This document shows positions 32,329 to 45,762 of a stretch of DNA of 64,000 nt, in pieces (position 1 is the stretch's first letter; each line of letters starts with the position of its first letter). The notes under the pieces were generated by a model. It made no database searches. It was not told where the DNA came from and saw only the letters and a list, made by a program, of their open reading frames with translations. Location of the stretch: contig OU744731.1 in NCBI GenBank assembly GCA_916613615.1, positions 56,488,289 to 56,552,288 on the forward strand. Direction: 5' to 3'. This DNA comes from Steromphala cineraria (Eukaryota; Mollusca; Gastropoda; Trochida; Trochidae). The position numbers and the translations under genes were made by a program.

Positions 32329-33511
32329 TATACTCATGTCCAAAAGAAAGTTGACATCGTTTTAGAAGTAACACTGAAGAAAAAAATAAGACTTAATAAA
32401 TGAAATAAATGATTTATTGGGATTGAAAAATCATTTTTCAAACAAACTGTTTTAGTTTCATATCAGTAAATCATTCAAAATGGGAAACATTTAACATCAA
32501 ATCGACACTAGGTCTGAGAACATTACAGCAGGTGAGATAACAGAAATAATACAAAAATACATCTTTAACCCACAATATTAAAGGGGTCAATATCAAGTAT
32601 GTCCTTCTTGTGCATCAATGCATGCCTGGGCACGACGACCCATCGATGTTGTCAATCGTCGAATGACGTTGGAGTGATGTTTTGCCATTCTTCATACAGA
32701 CATCGTTGCAAGTCTTGAAGTGTTACTGGTGTCACCTGTCGTTGTCTGATTTGTCCTCCAAGATGATCCCATGCTCGATGGGATTTATGTCTGGAGAACA
32801 AGCTGACCAAGGCATAGTCTGAATGTTATTATTAGCCAGGTAATTTTGTGTTATGGCTGCAATATGTGGTCTCGCATTGTTGGAAAATTACACCACGTTG
32901 TTGCTGCTGTATGAATGGTACCATGTCAGGTCTTAACACTGTATCGATATACCTCTGTGCCGTCAGGTTGCCTTGAATAATCACTAGCCTCGTTTTAGTG
33001 TCATCACAAATGCCTCCCCATACCATCACACTCCCGCTTCTAAATTGCTGATATTCACACGGGTTCTGCCACTGCTAGGTCTGTCTGACGTAGTACCCGT
33101 TTGTCTAAAACACTACATTAGTTTGTAGACTGAAAAACGGCTGCAGTTGAAGGTTGAAGCGATTTCGGCCTTGCTTGCTCCCTGGTGGGCCATTCCTATG
33201 GCCCATTCTTTTTTAACCTAGGCATTATTGTGTGTGCTTTTTGTTGCTGTATTCTAAACGTGTCTAAGCAGCTTCTTTATACGATTTCGTTCACGTGCAT
33301 TTCGTGGTTATCGGCACAGATGCATGTTTTCCATTTTTATATGTTTTATCGTTTTCTGTCGAAGTTTATTAAAGTAAGTGTGTTTCGAGGATGTGTTTCC
33401 TTTTTTGGATCACAGTTACACGTATATCTGTTCATTTTTACATTAGAAAACATCCCATTATTAACCAAAACAATTTTTTATTTTGTCAACTTTCTTTTGA
33501 ACATGAGTATA
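32329..33511 (-). mobile_element. Tc1/mariner-family DNA transposon copy 2, same internally deleted form
   Basis: Ends are TATACTCATGTCCAAAAGAA... at 32329-32355 and the matching inverted end at 33485-33511, with one difference (GAACATGAG for GGACATGAG). Length 1183 bp versus 1195 for copy 1. The noncoding arm beyond the transposase (33190-33485) aligns along its length with copy 1 (7005-7295). Confidence 0.93.
32593..33193 (-). pseudogene. Tc1 transposase remnant, second copy
   Basis: The minus strand starts MAHQGASKAEIASTFNCSRF, so the stop at codon 4 of copy 1 is absent here; instead a stop follows SVYKLM. It then runs to GRTRV and the same out-of-frame jump to MMVWGGICDDTKT. A 5-base loss after FQ removes the catalytic D of the HDNARPH block (near 32880), and smaller indels disturb the NPIEH region. 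The two copies therefore carry different later damage on top of one shared deletion. Confidence 0.9.
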
Positions 33512-33938
33512 CTAGTCTTGTCAAACCCACTCTGCTAATCTGCATACCAAGAGGAAAACATGTTAATTGTAATGTTTTGCCCAGTAGAGCAAAAAAATTT
33601 ATCTGACCTGTGTAAATCCACCAGGATGATACATCTATCTCGACATAAGAACTTTGTCACTGAGAACTCCCATTTCAAGCAGCTTCCCTCAAAGCTCGGG
33701 AATCAATTACAAAATGCATTGTACAAATGACAAAATTTAGATAGGTATGAAAAATGGAAGTGATATGCTTAAAACGTACACTTTAAATTCAGTTTGAACT
33801 TTTACAAACACATATCATGTTTGATAATTGATACTGTAGATGTAGAAGGTGAGTAAGATATATATATGTATCACATTGGTATGGAATTTCTGACAGGATG
33901 TTACCACAAGGTATAATTTATCATTTCAATTGTCACCC
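33512..33938. other. no gene seen
   Basis: AT-rich sequence between the Tc1 copy and a MITE. Nothing recognised. Confidence 0.35.
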
Positions 33939-34297
33939 TTAAAGGGGCAGTAGCACGTTTTTAGGGGGAATATAAGGTGATGTCAGGAAAATAAAAATTA
34001 ATGGTTCCAATTGAAAGACAATGTATTTAAACTAAATGAAGCAGTTATAATTCATATGTAAAACGTAAAGTTTAGCCATCCTTTTTCTTGCACAAAATGA
34101 ATTAAAGGTGTTCACACAAAAATGGCCGCCAATGAATTTTATGTGAATCTTCATACTTTGTCCTTTGACTAAGGATGATTGGCTTGTGTATTGCGATTTT
34201 TGACACTGTCAAAGTAATACATTTAGCAATAACGTACACTTATCAGTGAAATATTTAAAATATAAAATTGTCAAAAAACGTGCTACTGCCCCTTTAA
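33939..34297 (-). mobile_element. TTAA-flanked MITE, copy 1
   Basis: 359 bp including TTAA at both ends. Terminal inverted repeats of about 20 bp read AGGGGCAGTAGCACGTTTTT. Interior marks: CATTGTCTTTCAATTGGAAC (on one strand), GGTGTTCACACAAAAATGGC and TTTTTGACACTGTCAAA. Opposite in orientation to the copies at 53793 and 57424. TTAA duplication is used by piggyBac- and Kolobok-type transposases; the family cannot be decided without an autonomous relative. Confidence 0.88.
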
Positions 34298-36925
34298 TGT
34301 GAATAATCAATAATGTTAATATCAAGAGTGGGCTAATGAATCCATTGTTCTTTTTAATGAGTACTCTTGCACTTTATGTGGCTAACGTTTCTTGGACTGA
34401 TACGTAACAGCTTCATTGTATATTTGTTGTTCTGTATATCCAGGGTTTTGTTCTGCGCTCTGTTTTCAATCATTCGTCAATGTTTTCTATCTAGCAAAAT
34501 TTTAAAATATCCAAATATTCCCAAGATAAAGAGCAATAACCCAAACAAAGATAAACAACCTTTACAATAGACACCATTGATGATTTTAGATAAACACACA
34601 ACATATACAAGAAATCTACATATGGTAGTACTTAAGAGAACCTTAGTATGCCCGACCGTCAAAAGATACACAATATGACTTTATCATCAAACATCAACCG
34701 GAAGTCTTTCTTTTTATATAACAAATCACCGTAGGGCATTAATAACGGCAGATGTGTTTTATTATTGCCTGAGTGCTGTGCAAGACAAATTGCTAACCTT
34801 TTTGTCCTACAAATAGGATATCGGCATCAATCAATTTAACTGTTAATGAATAAGCGGATTCTTAACTCTATTTTATGAAAGGTTTCCTGAATCCGAGGTA
34901 ATGACAGAAAAATCAGATAACAAGATTTATGATTCCATAACACATAGGAACACAACATGTTTCCCTTTCTTACAGTGTATTTTATATCATTGAGGTCCCG
35001 TATTCCAATTCGAGTTAAACAGCAAAAAATCACAAAAATTAAGAAATGAACTTAAACACGAAACTTCATCAAGTAAGAAGTACAAAACTAAGGAATGAAA
35101 ATCACTTTATAATTACAAAGCAACTTTTACAACAACAACAGAAATGAAAAGGGCTTTATGAAATTGAATATTTCTTATATATATATATATATTTTACGTT
35201 GATTATGATTAGATGTGTATAATCAAATCAGTGCAATAATTTGCATCTAAATGATTCAAAACCTATTAACCTCAAAACACATATATGCGATCTTTATAGA
35301 TATTATTTCCCATAAAAGTAAGTTTCTCGAGTGCTAGATAACAACCACTATCAACCACTTTGAGTATTGTAAAAAAGAAAAAGAATTAAAGTGAAAAGGC
35401 AAAGGTAATATTATGAAAAAAAGAAAAAAGAGCCTCATGATATTTATGCGATCATAGAATACATGACATTATATGACTTAAGTTTGTCAAAATGATGAAT
35501 ATTTTAGACATGCCATCATATACATGTATCTAAGGAGCATATGGAAGGCATTATTTGGATGAGAAAATTAAAAAAATGACACGATATGAACCAACTACTT
35601 AATTCAGATCACTTATGTTGAAACAAGGGCATATCCAGGGCACTAAATGTACTTAAGTAACAGTAATTTGGTGAAAACTAAGTGTTTGGATTAAATGATT
35701 TAATATTCTTAGGGATTTCTTATACCATTGTCATTGGGAAACTTGTTATGTCAGATCTAGGCACAAGTATTGTTTTTTCCCTTGATTTTAATAAAAATAA
35801 AAGTATTAAACTAATATTCGATGATGATTAATTTACGTTTTCAATATTGACAGTATTATTTTTTATAAAAAGAAACAAAGGTAATTTTATCCCAATTTCC
35901 ATTAACGTTAAAACGTTATTATTATAAGAACTAAAATAGTTTTAAATCAAAAGCATTATATATATTATATTGTACATTTCAAATATACCATTTTCACAAA
36001 TTGTCAGTTAGGGATTTATATCAAAACATGCCTTGGCAATCTCTCAGCAGTGTGGATGTACCATAGCAATAGTATCAAAAGGAGAAAGAACAATGATGAA
36101 TAAGGTAATGATTGACTGCAGGAATCAATCTTGTCAAATAGAGTATACTATTGTCTCCGTATATATTGATTTACTATTAATAAATTGCAGTGGCAAAAAC
36201 AGAAGGCTATTAGAATGCATCTGTCCTAATTGTGATTCATTTATAGCGTTAATGATCGATAACCTTCATAGAGTGTGCCTTTACTCTATTTCTCTTTTTC
36301 ATTTTCCGTAAGTGGAAACAAATGGTTAATGGAATAACTCGCTTTACACTTATATATTTGATTTATGTTCAGTATATATGGCAGTGCATAACTACCTTTC
36401 TGTCAATTATGGAAATAAAAAAACAATACATAAAAATATATTTGCCGAATTAAAGTGTGTTTAGAATCTAAACTTATTTGGTATTTAACAGATAAGTATC
36501 TAAGATTGTAACCGAAAAGGGTTTATTAATGTTAATTTTTAATTTGGATGAAGAGTCCAAATCATATAGCTCTGATACCTTAGACTTTCATATATTTGTC
36601 AGAAAATGCCAAAATTGATGTGAATATTCGGATGAACACATACATCCAATTTGCATTATTTACATCGATAAACACAAATTACCATCGCTAATCCAACGTA
36701 TTCCATAAAGTTGTTCCAATTGGGCTCGAGAGATAGTTTACCATGATAAAATTGAGCACAAATAATGTAAACTGAATGTCATGTGGGTAATGTACAATTG
36801 TTGACATACTAATCCCGCACAACGCATGTGTCGTTTTGAGGTTACCTGTGTTGTAACAACATGACCGAACTTTCCAAAGATTTGATTGGATGACCAATAA
36901 CCTCTCATTGAGGATCAAATTAAAG
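34298..36925. other. no gene seen; AT microsatellite
   Basis: Very AT-rich. A TATATATATATATATATA run is at about 35175-35192. A 92-aa frame (36033-36311) matches nothing I know. Confidence 0.4.
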
Positions 36926-37400
36926 CCCAGCTCACACTACGTACGATCGAATACGATCGCTGTACGAATGCGTCGTGTAGTCATCGTGTAGTCAACGTGT
37001 TCTTGTTGTGTTGACATCGTATAGTGATTGGGCTGATCGTACTCTTTTCCCAACACGATTCGTCCAAATATAAAACATGTTCCTAATTTCAGAAAATCGT
37101 GTTGTAGAAGCGTCGATCGTAAAGTGATCGTATACTGATTGTAAAGTGTTTGTGTTGTGATTGTGTTGTTCGGGCCTCGGCCTCTGGACACGATGACATC
37201 ACAATCAGAACACGATCCTTAAGTTGACCGTCTTGCAATCGTACTGCGATCGTACTCTAGTTGAATTAACCCCTTATGTGCTAAATCTTGGGACCACGAT
37301 GACAGTTCGATCAGTACACGAAGTCAACACAGTCGCTTTACGATAGGGATACGATCCCTTCACGATCTTGGACTCAACCTGCACCAATTAGAGCATTTCT
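36926..37400. repeat. CGATCG/GTGTAGT motif-rich block, CpG-rich compared with surroundings
   Basis: Degenerate short motifs crowd here: ACGATCG, CGATCGT, TCGTGTAGTCATCGTGTAGT, ACACGAT and GATCGTAC. The block begins AGCTCACACTACGTACGATC. Subterminal motif clusters of this kind are seen at ends of some DNA transposons (for example Harbinger-type), but I found no matching opposite end. Its second part (37091-37395) is copied in unit A2 (41480-41790). Confidence 0.5.
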
Positions 37401-40400
37401 TACCAAAAACGGTTACGTCACGTGTGCATAGCTGGTCATAGTTGACCGATTTCCATTCAACGTGCCATTTACAGGGAAGATGGCTGGTAAACGAGGGAGA
37501 CGAACAAATTGGTTATTCAACACTTGGACAATTCATGATCTTCTGTAAGTTGTCCTGGAGTTATTTTATGAACGGCAAAACGAAACCCAAATTACATGAT
37601 ATCTGCACTAAGATCACAAGCAGGTGAACAAACTTATGGTATCCAGCTGTAATTCGTATCTATTGATTCTTGTGTAGTATTCTCTCTATGAATTAAGGGA
37701 GAGTTGGTTTTGTTTACTGCATCTACTATTATTACTAAGATTGTTAATGAGATGATAATGATGTTAATGGTAGAATCATCAAAACATTCATTTCTTAGAC
37801 TGATGCTTTTATCTTACTCGAACCTTTTGGATGAGTTTTTTTATCTTAAAATATTTTCACTTACAATGAAAATACTATACAGCGTATTAACAAGCTTAGC
37901 TATAGTGTCATTTCTTTGAAACCTGTCATATTGAAATGAACAATTAGGCACAAAACCTGACCAAAATTACCTTCATTAATTTATTTAAGTGTTTCATGAC
38001 TGTTATAGCATGACCTGCACTAAGACCCAGGAAATACGTTTCTTAGTAGCTTAAGTGTCATGATTTAGCAATTTGTTTTGATAAATAGAGGTTATCATGC
38101 GAGTGCGTTTTGGGATCGTAAATATCCTGCATTAGGAAAATACATAGTGTTAATTCCAAATGCAGGATATTTACTATCCCAAAACACACGAGCATGATAA
38201 CTTCTTTATCATACAATGTCATTTTAAAATTTAAATCGAAAAAAATGCCTGATAATACTATTTAAATAATTCGCAATATATCATTCATATTGTAATGTCT
38301 CTCTCCGTTACTAATATAAAGGCATTCAAAATGTTACCGCTTGTGACGTCATCGGAAATTTCGAAAGAAGTTCCGACCTTGACCTTTGAAATTTGTATCG
38401 GTATCCGTATATGACCCTTAGCCACGCCCAACGGATACCGAAAATATCCGTTGGCTTTATTATGCCGAGAACACTATCAATTGTATGGTAAAAAATGTTA
38501 TATTGGTAAATATCCCTTATTTCAATTAATACTAAATGGCTAAAAGTTTCAATGCAAGAACATCATTTTACAAAACGTCATATCTTGCTGCAAAAGAAGC
38601 CGAATTTATATTCTTTGAAAGATAATTCGGGTTATGTTCAATAATGCTATCTCAAATATACCTGGCATCCATTAATCGCATAATACCTCAAAACTGATAA
38701 GCTGTAAATTGTTTAAATGTTGGATGGTCCAACAGTCATGAGTTTTGCGGAAACTGTTTTGTCTTGAATATTGATCATATATTTTTTTCTGCAACACTTT
38801 ACAGGTTTTAGTCAACCTTCCTAACAATTGTGATATAAAACAACGTACGGTACACAAGTAATTGTTTGTACTCTAATGACAAATTGCAAGTTATTATTAA
38901 ATTGTTGTTAGAATTGTTAGAGATATGTTGATAAATGTAAACATGAATGTTGATTTCTTAAATCGTATGAGTAAGTTTTCGAAGATTTCAACAAGGAGTC
39001 TGTAAAATATTACACGATAAATAAGTGGTTGAATAACACATTCAAATCAATTGTTGATAATTTGGGGATATATAAACATGTTGAGCATATGTTTATTAAC
39101 ATTAAAAAAAGCTATACATGGATTTTTAAAGCAGTGAATGGAGGTACAGTTTACAGTATTTTAACAATTGTAACATTTGGTTTTGCACAGTGTCCCTTTA
39201 GACACTTTATGTGATTTTTATTTTAATTGCACAGGAAAATAAAAAGATAAATTAACAGTCCCCCCCAAGAGTCAAAACTGGCTGTGCTCTGTCGAATGGA
39301 ATCAGGCAGACGAACTAACGGCTATTGTGGTTACCATAACATTTATTAACAGGCCACATGGTACGATTTATTTTGTTGTGCTTAATCTTAGCGTTGAGTT
39401 CGATATAAAACTCCTGTTGCCTAGGGGTCAAACAGTAGAAATTATCTGATCTATTATATTATTATTCAATTGTTTGAATCTTACAATTTATATGTTACCA
39501 AACTTGCATTAAACATAACCTTTGTTTAAAATGTATTTTGAATTAAAAATTTTAAAATATGTATTCATATGGTGAAAAGTGTATGGAATAACTTTTAAAT
39601 TGGCATATGGTAGAGTGTGATTTTAACTCAAAGAGAACAAGGAGATAGACCTAGGAAAATTGGTTCAATTGATAGTTTCAGCCACGTATTTGGCACAGAC
39701 CAGTGCCTTCTGTCTGAGCAATGTCATCAACGCCTTTAAACTATCGGTGGTGTGACTACTCGAGTGCGAAATAGTCATGCAGACCTGGCTAATGGAACAC
39801 TTCTTCCTTATTTAACACGTCAACCAATTTTGGAATAGAGACAAAAACGTGTAGAAAAGACATAAACTGTACTAAATCATAGTCAGGTCACTCATATTCA
39901 TATTCAATGATACAAAATTGCCTATCAGAAAACAAATCTTTCTTTGTTCCCCGATTGTCATGCAATCTTACTTTCCTAAGTAGAGGTTTAAATTGCACCT
40001 TGGCTTACCTAGCTTATTAGGGGTTTCAGTTTTGAGAATGTTATCGTTCTAAAATATTCGAAATTTTATTTTCATAAAGGTACATTCAATAAGAATCTGA
40101 ACGCAATCAAACTGGGACTGCAATTGAAATAAATGATATAGAGTTATTACAGAAAATTGACATTCGATAAAAAATACTTGATGTATCTTGCCTAAATACA
40201 ACTAACAAGGAGAGAAATTGAAAATGAAAATATTAAAATTTGTGTCTGTTTTCAATAAGGGATAAACACAATCATATTTGCAAGATTCAATATTTTCCTA
40301 ATATTCTAAAATCATTTGCATTTATATCTAGTTTAATATTTGTAAATATATCAAATGTTGTGCTGGGATACACACAACAATACAAGGTAGGAAAAAAATT

Positions 40401-41479
40401 TCATTTTATTTCTTTTCATACAATCAATTTACATTGATAATGTCACACTTCTTCCTGATGCCTGATTCTTGATGCTCTACAAATTCATTTGTATGTTGAT
40501 CAAAACAGTGATTTATCCGGCTCTATATGTGTATATATTTGTATATCAGTAGACATGCAGAATGAAATCAAACTTGATTCGGATACATGCATTGAGATAA
40601 TATAGCTTCTCTGATATGTTGGTAAAACTATAGAAACATACGAAAAAAAGAGATTATTAATCGTTCCTTAATACATATGGTTTAATTTGCCAAATATACT
40701 CTCTTTACTTTGAATGATATTTCATCAAACTTTGGATTTTTTTCCATTCACATTTTCCCCTTTTGAAATATAAGTTTTTGGTATGTTTTTTATTTATTGG
40801 TTATAAAAGTAGAAATCATCTTCCAATTGATATGGAACCCATTGTATGACTTAGTATCACTAAAAAATTAATATTTGTATTTAATATTTCTGTGATCTGT
40901 AAATAAATTTTCAAAAGGAGGATCTAGACATTTGGAAAACAATATCATTATGATTTTAACATGGTATTTATACACAGAACTGAAAAGCCTTAACATTGTT
41001 TTCAGAAACAACCAGTTTTCTTGATTAACAATCCAATTTTAAAGTTCGACATATTTCACTAAAACAACTACTTTTTGTCCCTCTAAGACAGTCATCTTGA
41101 CATATTGGTTAGCAGAAACAACCCAAGAGAGAAGAGTGAAGAGAAAATTTTAAAGTTGCCTAGAAAATGAAAAACGTCAAATTTGTGTCATGAGTTATAT
41201 GAATAGCACTAAACCGTTATCTCGAGATTTCAAATGTGTGTTAAAAGCATCATCAAGGAAACACGCAGACATTTCTAGGTGAGACAGTAAGAATGATGAC
41301 CCAGGTTTAAATTTTTAACTATTTATTGAAAGGCGAAGCCATTTGAAAAAAAAATCCAAAGGTCGTGTTGGAAATAATTGTGATTTTGCCAATTTTATAT
41401 ACAAGTACTAAATGAACTAGCATTCAAGATACCACAGACCAAAATGCCTTCAAACACAATGCCCTGTCTTCATAGGTCC
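37091..41479. repeat. tandem segmental duplication, unit A copy 1
   Basis: Begins AGAAAATCGTGTTGTAGAAG and ends CTTCATAGGTCC. Nearly identical to 41480-45762; the offset is 4389-4395 for most of the length. Compared with copy 2 it contains about 110 extra bases near 40465-40575 and lacks 6 bases near 37440. It contains a hairpin (38091-38201) and the first 689 bp of subunit B (40791-41479). No protein-coding gene is supported in it. Confidence 0.95.
38091..38201. repeat. long hairpin in unit A copy 1
   Basis: Arms of 48 bp (38091-38138 and 38154-38201) around a 15-nt loop, with 5 mismatches; arm start GTTATCATGC. The counterpart in unit A copy 2 (42486-42596) has only 3 mismatches. Probably a MITE-type foldback. 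Confidence 0.85.
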
Positions 41480-44400
41480 AGAAAATCGTGTTGTAGAAGC
41501 GTCGATCGTAAAGTGATCGTATACTGATTGTAAAGTGTTTGTGTTGTGATTGTGTTGTTCGGGCCTCGGCCTCTGGACACGATGACATCACAATCAGAAC
41601 ACGATCCTTAAGTTGACCGTCTTGCAATCGTACTGCGATCGTACTCTAGTTGAATTAACCCCTTATGTGCTAAATCTTGGGACCACGATGACAGTTCGAT
41701 CAGTACACGAAGTCAACACAGTCGCTTTACGATAGGGATACGATCCCTTCACGATCTTGGACTCAACCTGCACCAATTAGAGCATTTCTTACCAAAAACG
41801 GTTACGTCACGTGTGCATAGCTGGTCATACTTTCAATTGACCGATTTCCATTCAACGTGCCATTTACAGGGAAGATGGCTGGTAAACGAGGGAGACGAAC
41901 AAATTGGTTATTCAACACTTGGACAATTCATGATCTTCTGTAAGTTGTCCTGGAGTTATTTTATGAACGGCAAAACGAAACCCAAATTACATGATATCTG
42001 CACTAAGATCACAAGCAGGTGAACAAACTTATGGTATCCAGCTGTAATTCGTATCTATTGATTCTTGTGTAGTATTCTCTCTATGAATTAAGGGAGAGTT
42101 GGTTTTGTTTACTGCATCTACTATTATTACTAAGATTGTTAATGAGATGATAATGATGTTAATGGTAGAATCATCAAAACATTCATTTCTTAGACTGATG
42201 CTTTTATCTTACTCGAACCTTTTGGATGAGTTTTTGTATCTTAAAATATTTTCACTTACAATGAAAATACTATTCAGCGTATTAACAAGCTTAGCTAAAG
42301 TGTCATTTCTTTGAAACCTGTCATATTGAAATGAACAATTAGGCACAAAACCTGACCAAAATTACCTTCATTAATTTATTTAAGTGTTTCATGACTGTTA
42401 TAGCATGACCTGCACTAAGACCAAGGAAATGCGTTTCTTAGTAGCTTAAGTGTCATGATTTAGCAATTTGTTTTGATAAATAGAGGTTATCATGCGAGTG
42501 CGTTTTGGGATCGTAAATATCCTGCATTAGGAAAATACATAGTGTTAATTCCTAATGCAGGATATTTACGATCCCAAAACACACGAGCATGATAACTTCT
42601 TTATCATACAATGTCATTTTAAAATTTAAATCGAAAAAAATGCCTGATAATACTATTTAAATAATTCGCAATATATCATTCATATTGTAATGTCTCTCTC
42701 CGTTACTAATATAAAGGCATTCAAAATGTTACCGCTTGTGACGTCATCGGAAATTTCGAAAGAAGTTCCGACCTTGACCTTTGAAATTTGTATCGGTATC
42801 CATATATGACCCTTAGCCACGCCCAACGGATACCGAAAATATCCGTTGGCTTTATTATGCCGAGAACACTATCAATTGTATGGTAAAAAATGTTATATTG
42901 GTAAATATCCCTTATTTCAATTAATACTAAATGGCTAAAAGTTTCAATGCAAGAACATCATTTTACAAAACGTCATATCTTGCTGCAAAAGAAGCCGAAT
43001 TTATATTCTTTGAAAGATAATTCGGGTTATGTTCAATAATGCTATCTCAAATATACCTGGCATCCATTAATCGCATAATACCTCAAAACTGATAAGCTGT
43101 AAATTGTTTAAATGTTGGATGGTCCAACAGTCATGAGTTTTGCGGAAACTGTTTTGTCTTGAATATTGATCATATATTTTTTTCTGCAACACTTTACAGG
43201 TTTTAGTCAACCTTCCTAACAATTGTGATATAAAACAACGTACGGTACACAAGTAATTGTTTGTACTCTAATGACAAATTGCAAGTTATTATTAAATTGT
43301 TGTTAGAATTGTTAGAGATATGTTGATAAATGTAAACATGAATGTTGATTTCTTAAATCGTATGAGTAAGTTTTCGAAGATTTCAACAAGGAGTCTGTAA
43401 AATATTACACGATAAATAAGTGGTTGAATAACACATTCAAATCAATTGTTGATAATTTGGGGATATATAAACATGTTGAGCATATGTTTATTAACATTAA
43501 AAAAAAGCTATACATGGATTTTTAAAGCAGTGAATGGAGGTACAGTTTACAGTATTTTAACAATTGTAACATTTGGTTTTGCACAGTGTCCCTTTAGACA
43601 CTTTATGTGATTTTTATTTTAATTGCACAGGAAAATAAAAAGATAAATTAACAGTCCCCCCCAAGAGTCAAAACTGGCTGTGCTCTGTCGAATGGAATCA
43701 GGCAGACGAACTAACGGCTATTGTGGTTACCATAACATTTATTAACAGGCCACATGGTACGATTTATTTTGTTGTGCTTAATCTTAGCGTTGAGTTCGAT
43801 ATAAAACTCCTGTTGCCTAGGGGTCAAACAGTAGAAATTATCTGATCTATTATATTATTATTCAATTGTTTGAATCTTACAATTTATATGTTACCAAACT
43901 TGCATTAAACATAACCTTTGTTTAAAATGTATTTTGAATTAAAAATTTTAAAATATGTATTCATATGGTGAAAAGTGTATGGAATAACTTTTAAATTGGC
44001 ATATGGTAGAGTGTGATTTTAACTCAAAGAGAACAAGGAGATAGACCTAGGAAAATTGGTTCAATTGATAGTTTCAGCCACGTATTTGGCACAGACCAGT
44101 GCCTTCTGTCTGAGCAATGTCATCAACGCCTTTAAACTATCGGTGGTGTGACTACTCGAGTGCGAAATAGTCATGCAGACCTGGCTAATGGAACACTTCT
44201 TCCTTATTTAACACGTCAACCAATTTTGGAATAGAGACAAAAACGTGTAGAAAAGACATAAACTGTACTAAATCATAGTCAGGTCACTCATATTCATATT
44301 CAATGATACAAAATTGCCTATCAGAAAACAAATCTTTCTTTGTTCCCCGATTGTCATGCAATCTTACTTTCCTAAGTAGAGGTTTAAATTGCACCTTGGC

Positions 44401-45762
44401 TTACCTAGCTTATTAGGGGTTTCAGTTTTGAGAATGTTATCGTTCCTAAATATTCGAAATTTTATTTTCATAAAGGTACGCAATCTGAACGCAATCAAAC
44501 TGGGACTGCAATTGAAATAAATGATATAGAGTTATAACAGAAAATTGACATTCGATAAAAAATACTTGATGTATCTTGCCTAAATACAACTAACAAGGAG
44601 AGAAATTGAAAATGAAAATATTAAAATTTGTGTCTGTTTTCAATAAGGGATAAACACAATCATATTTGCAAGATTCAATATTTTCCTAATATTCTAAAAT
44701 CATTTGCATTTATATCTAGTTTAATATTTGTAAATATATCAAATGTTGTGCTGGGATACACACAACAATACAAGGTAGGAAAAAAATGTCATTTTATTTC
44801 TTTTCATACAATCAATTTACATTGATAATGTCACACTTCTTCCTGATGCCTGAACTTGATTCGGATACATGCATTGAGATAATATAGCTTCTCTGATATG
44901 TTGGTAAAACTATAGAAACATACGAAAAAAAGAGATTATTAATCGTTCCTTAATACATATGGTTTAATTTGCCAAATATACTCTCTTTACTTTGAATGAT
45001 ATTTCATCAAACTTTGGATTTTTTTCCATTCACATTTTCCCCTTTTGAAATATTAGTTTTTGGTATGTTTTTTATTTATTGGTTATAAAAGTAGAAATCA
45101 TCTTCCAATGGATATGGAACCCATTGTATGACTTAGTATCACTAAAAAATTAATATTTGTATTTAATATTTCTGTGATCTGTAAATAAATTTTCAAAAGG
45201 AGGATCTAGACATTTGGAAAACAATATCATTATGATTTTAACATGGTATTTATACACAGAACTGAAAAGCCTTAACATTGTTTTCAGAAACAACCAGTTT
45301 TCTTGATTAACAATCCAATTTCAAAGTTCGACATATTTCACTAAAACAACTACTTTTTGTCCCTCTAAGACAGTCATCTTGACATATTGGTTAGCAGAAA
45401 CAACCCAAGAGAGAAGAGTGAAGAGAAAATTTTAAAGTTGCCTAGAAAATGAAAAACGTCAAATTTGTGTCATGAGTTATATGAATAGCACTAAACCGTT
45501 ATCTCGAGATTTCAAATGTGTGTTAAAAGCATCATCAAGGAAACACGCAGACATTTCTAGGTGAGACAGTAAGAATGATGACCCAGGTTTAAATTTTTAA
45601 CTATTTATTGAAAGGCGAAGCCATTTGAAAAAAAAATCCAGAGGTCGTGTTGGAAATAATTGTGATTTTGCCAATTTTATATACAAGTACTAAATGAACT
45701 AGCATTCAAGATACCACAGACCAAAATGCCTTCAAACACAATGCCCTGTCTTCATAGGTCCT
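41480..45762. repeat. tandem segmental duplication, unit A copy 2
   Basis: Starts directly at the end of copy 1 (junction CATAGGTCC / AGAAAATCG, one shared base at most). Scattered single-base differences, for example near 42237, 42296, 42423 and 42552, plus indels near 41830, 44480 and 44850, separate the copies. Its right end merges into the B array. Confidence 0.95.
42486..42596. repeat. long hairpin in unit A copy 2
   Basis: Same hairpin as 38091-38201 but with better-matched arms (TTACGATCCC and CCTAATGCAGG in the right arm restore pairing). Confidence 0.85.

Noticed and set aside
33185..33538. 117-aa plus-strand frame
   Set aside because: It is the reverse strand of the noncoding arm and end of Tc1 copy 2; the same frame is broken in copy 1.
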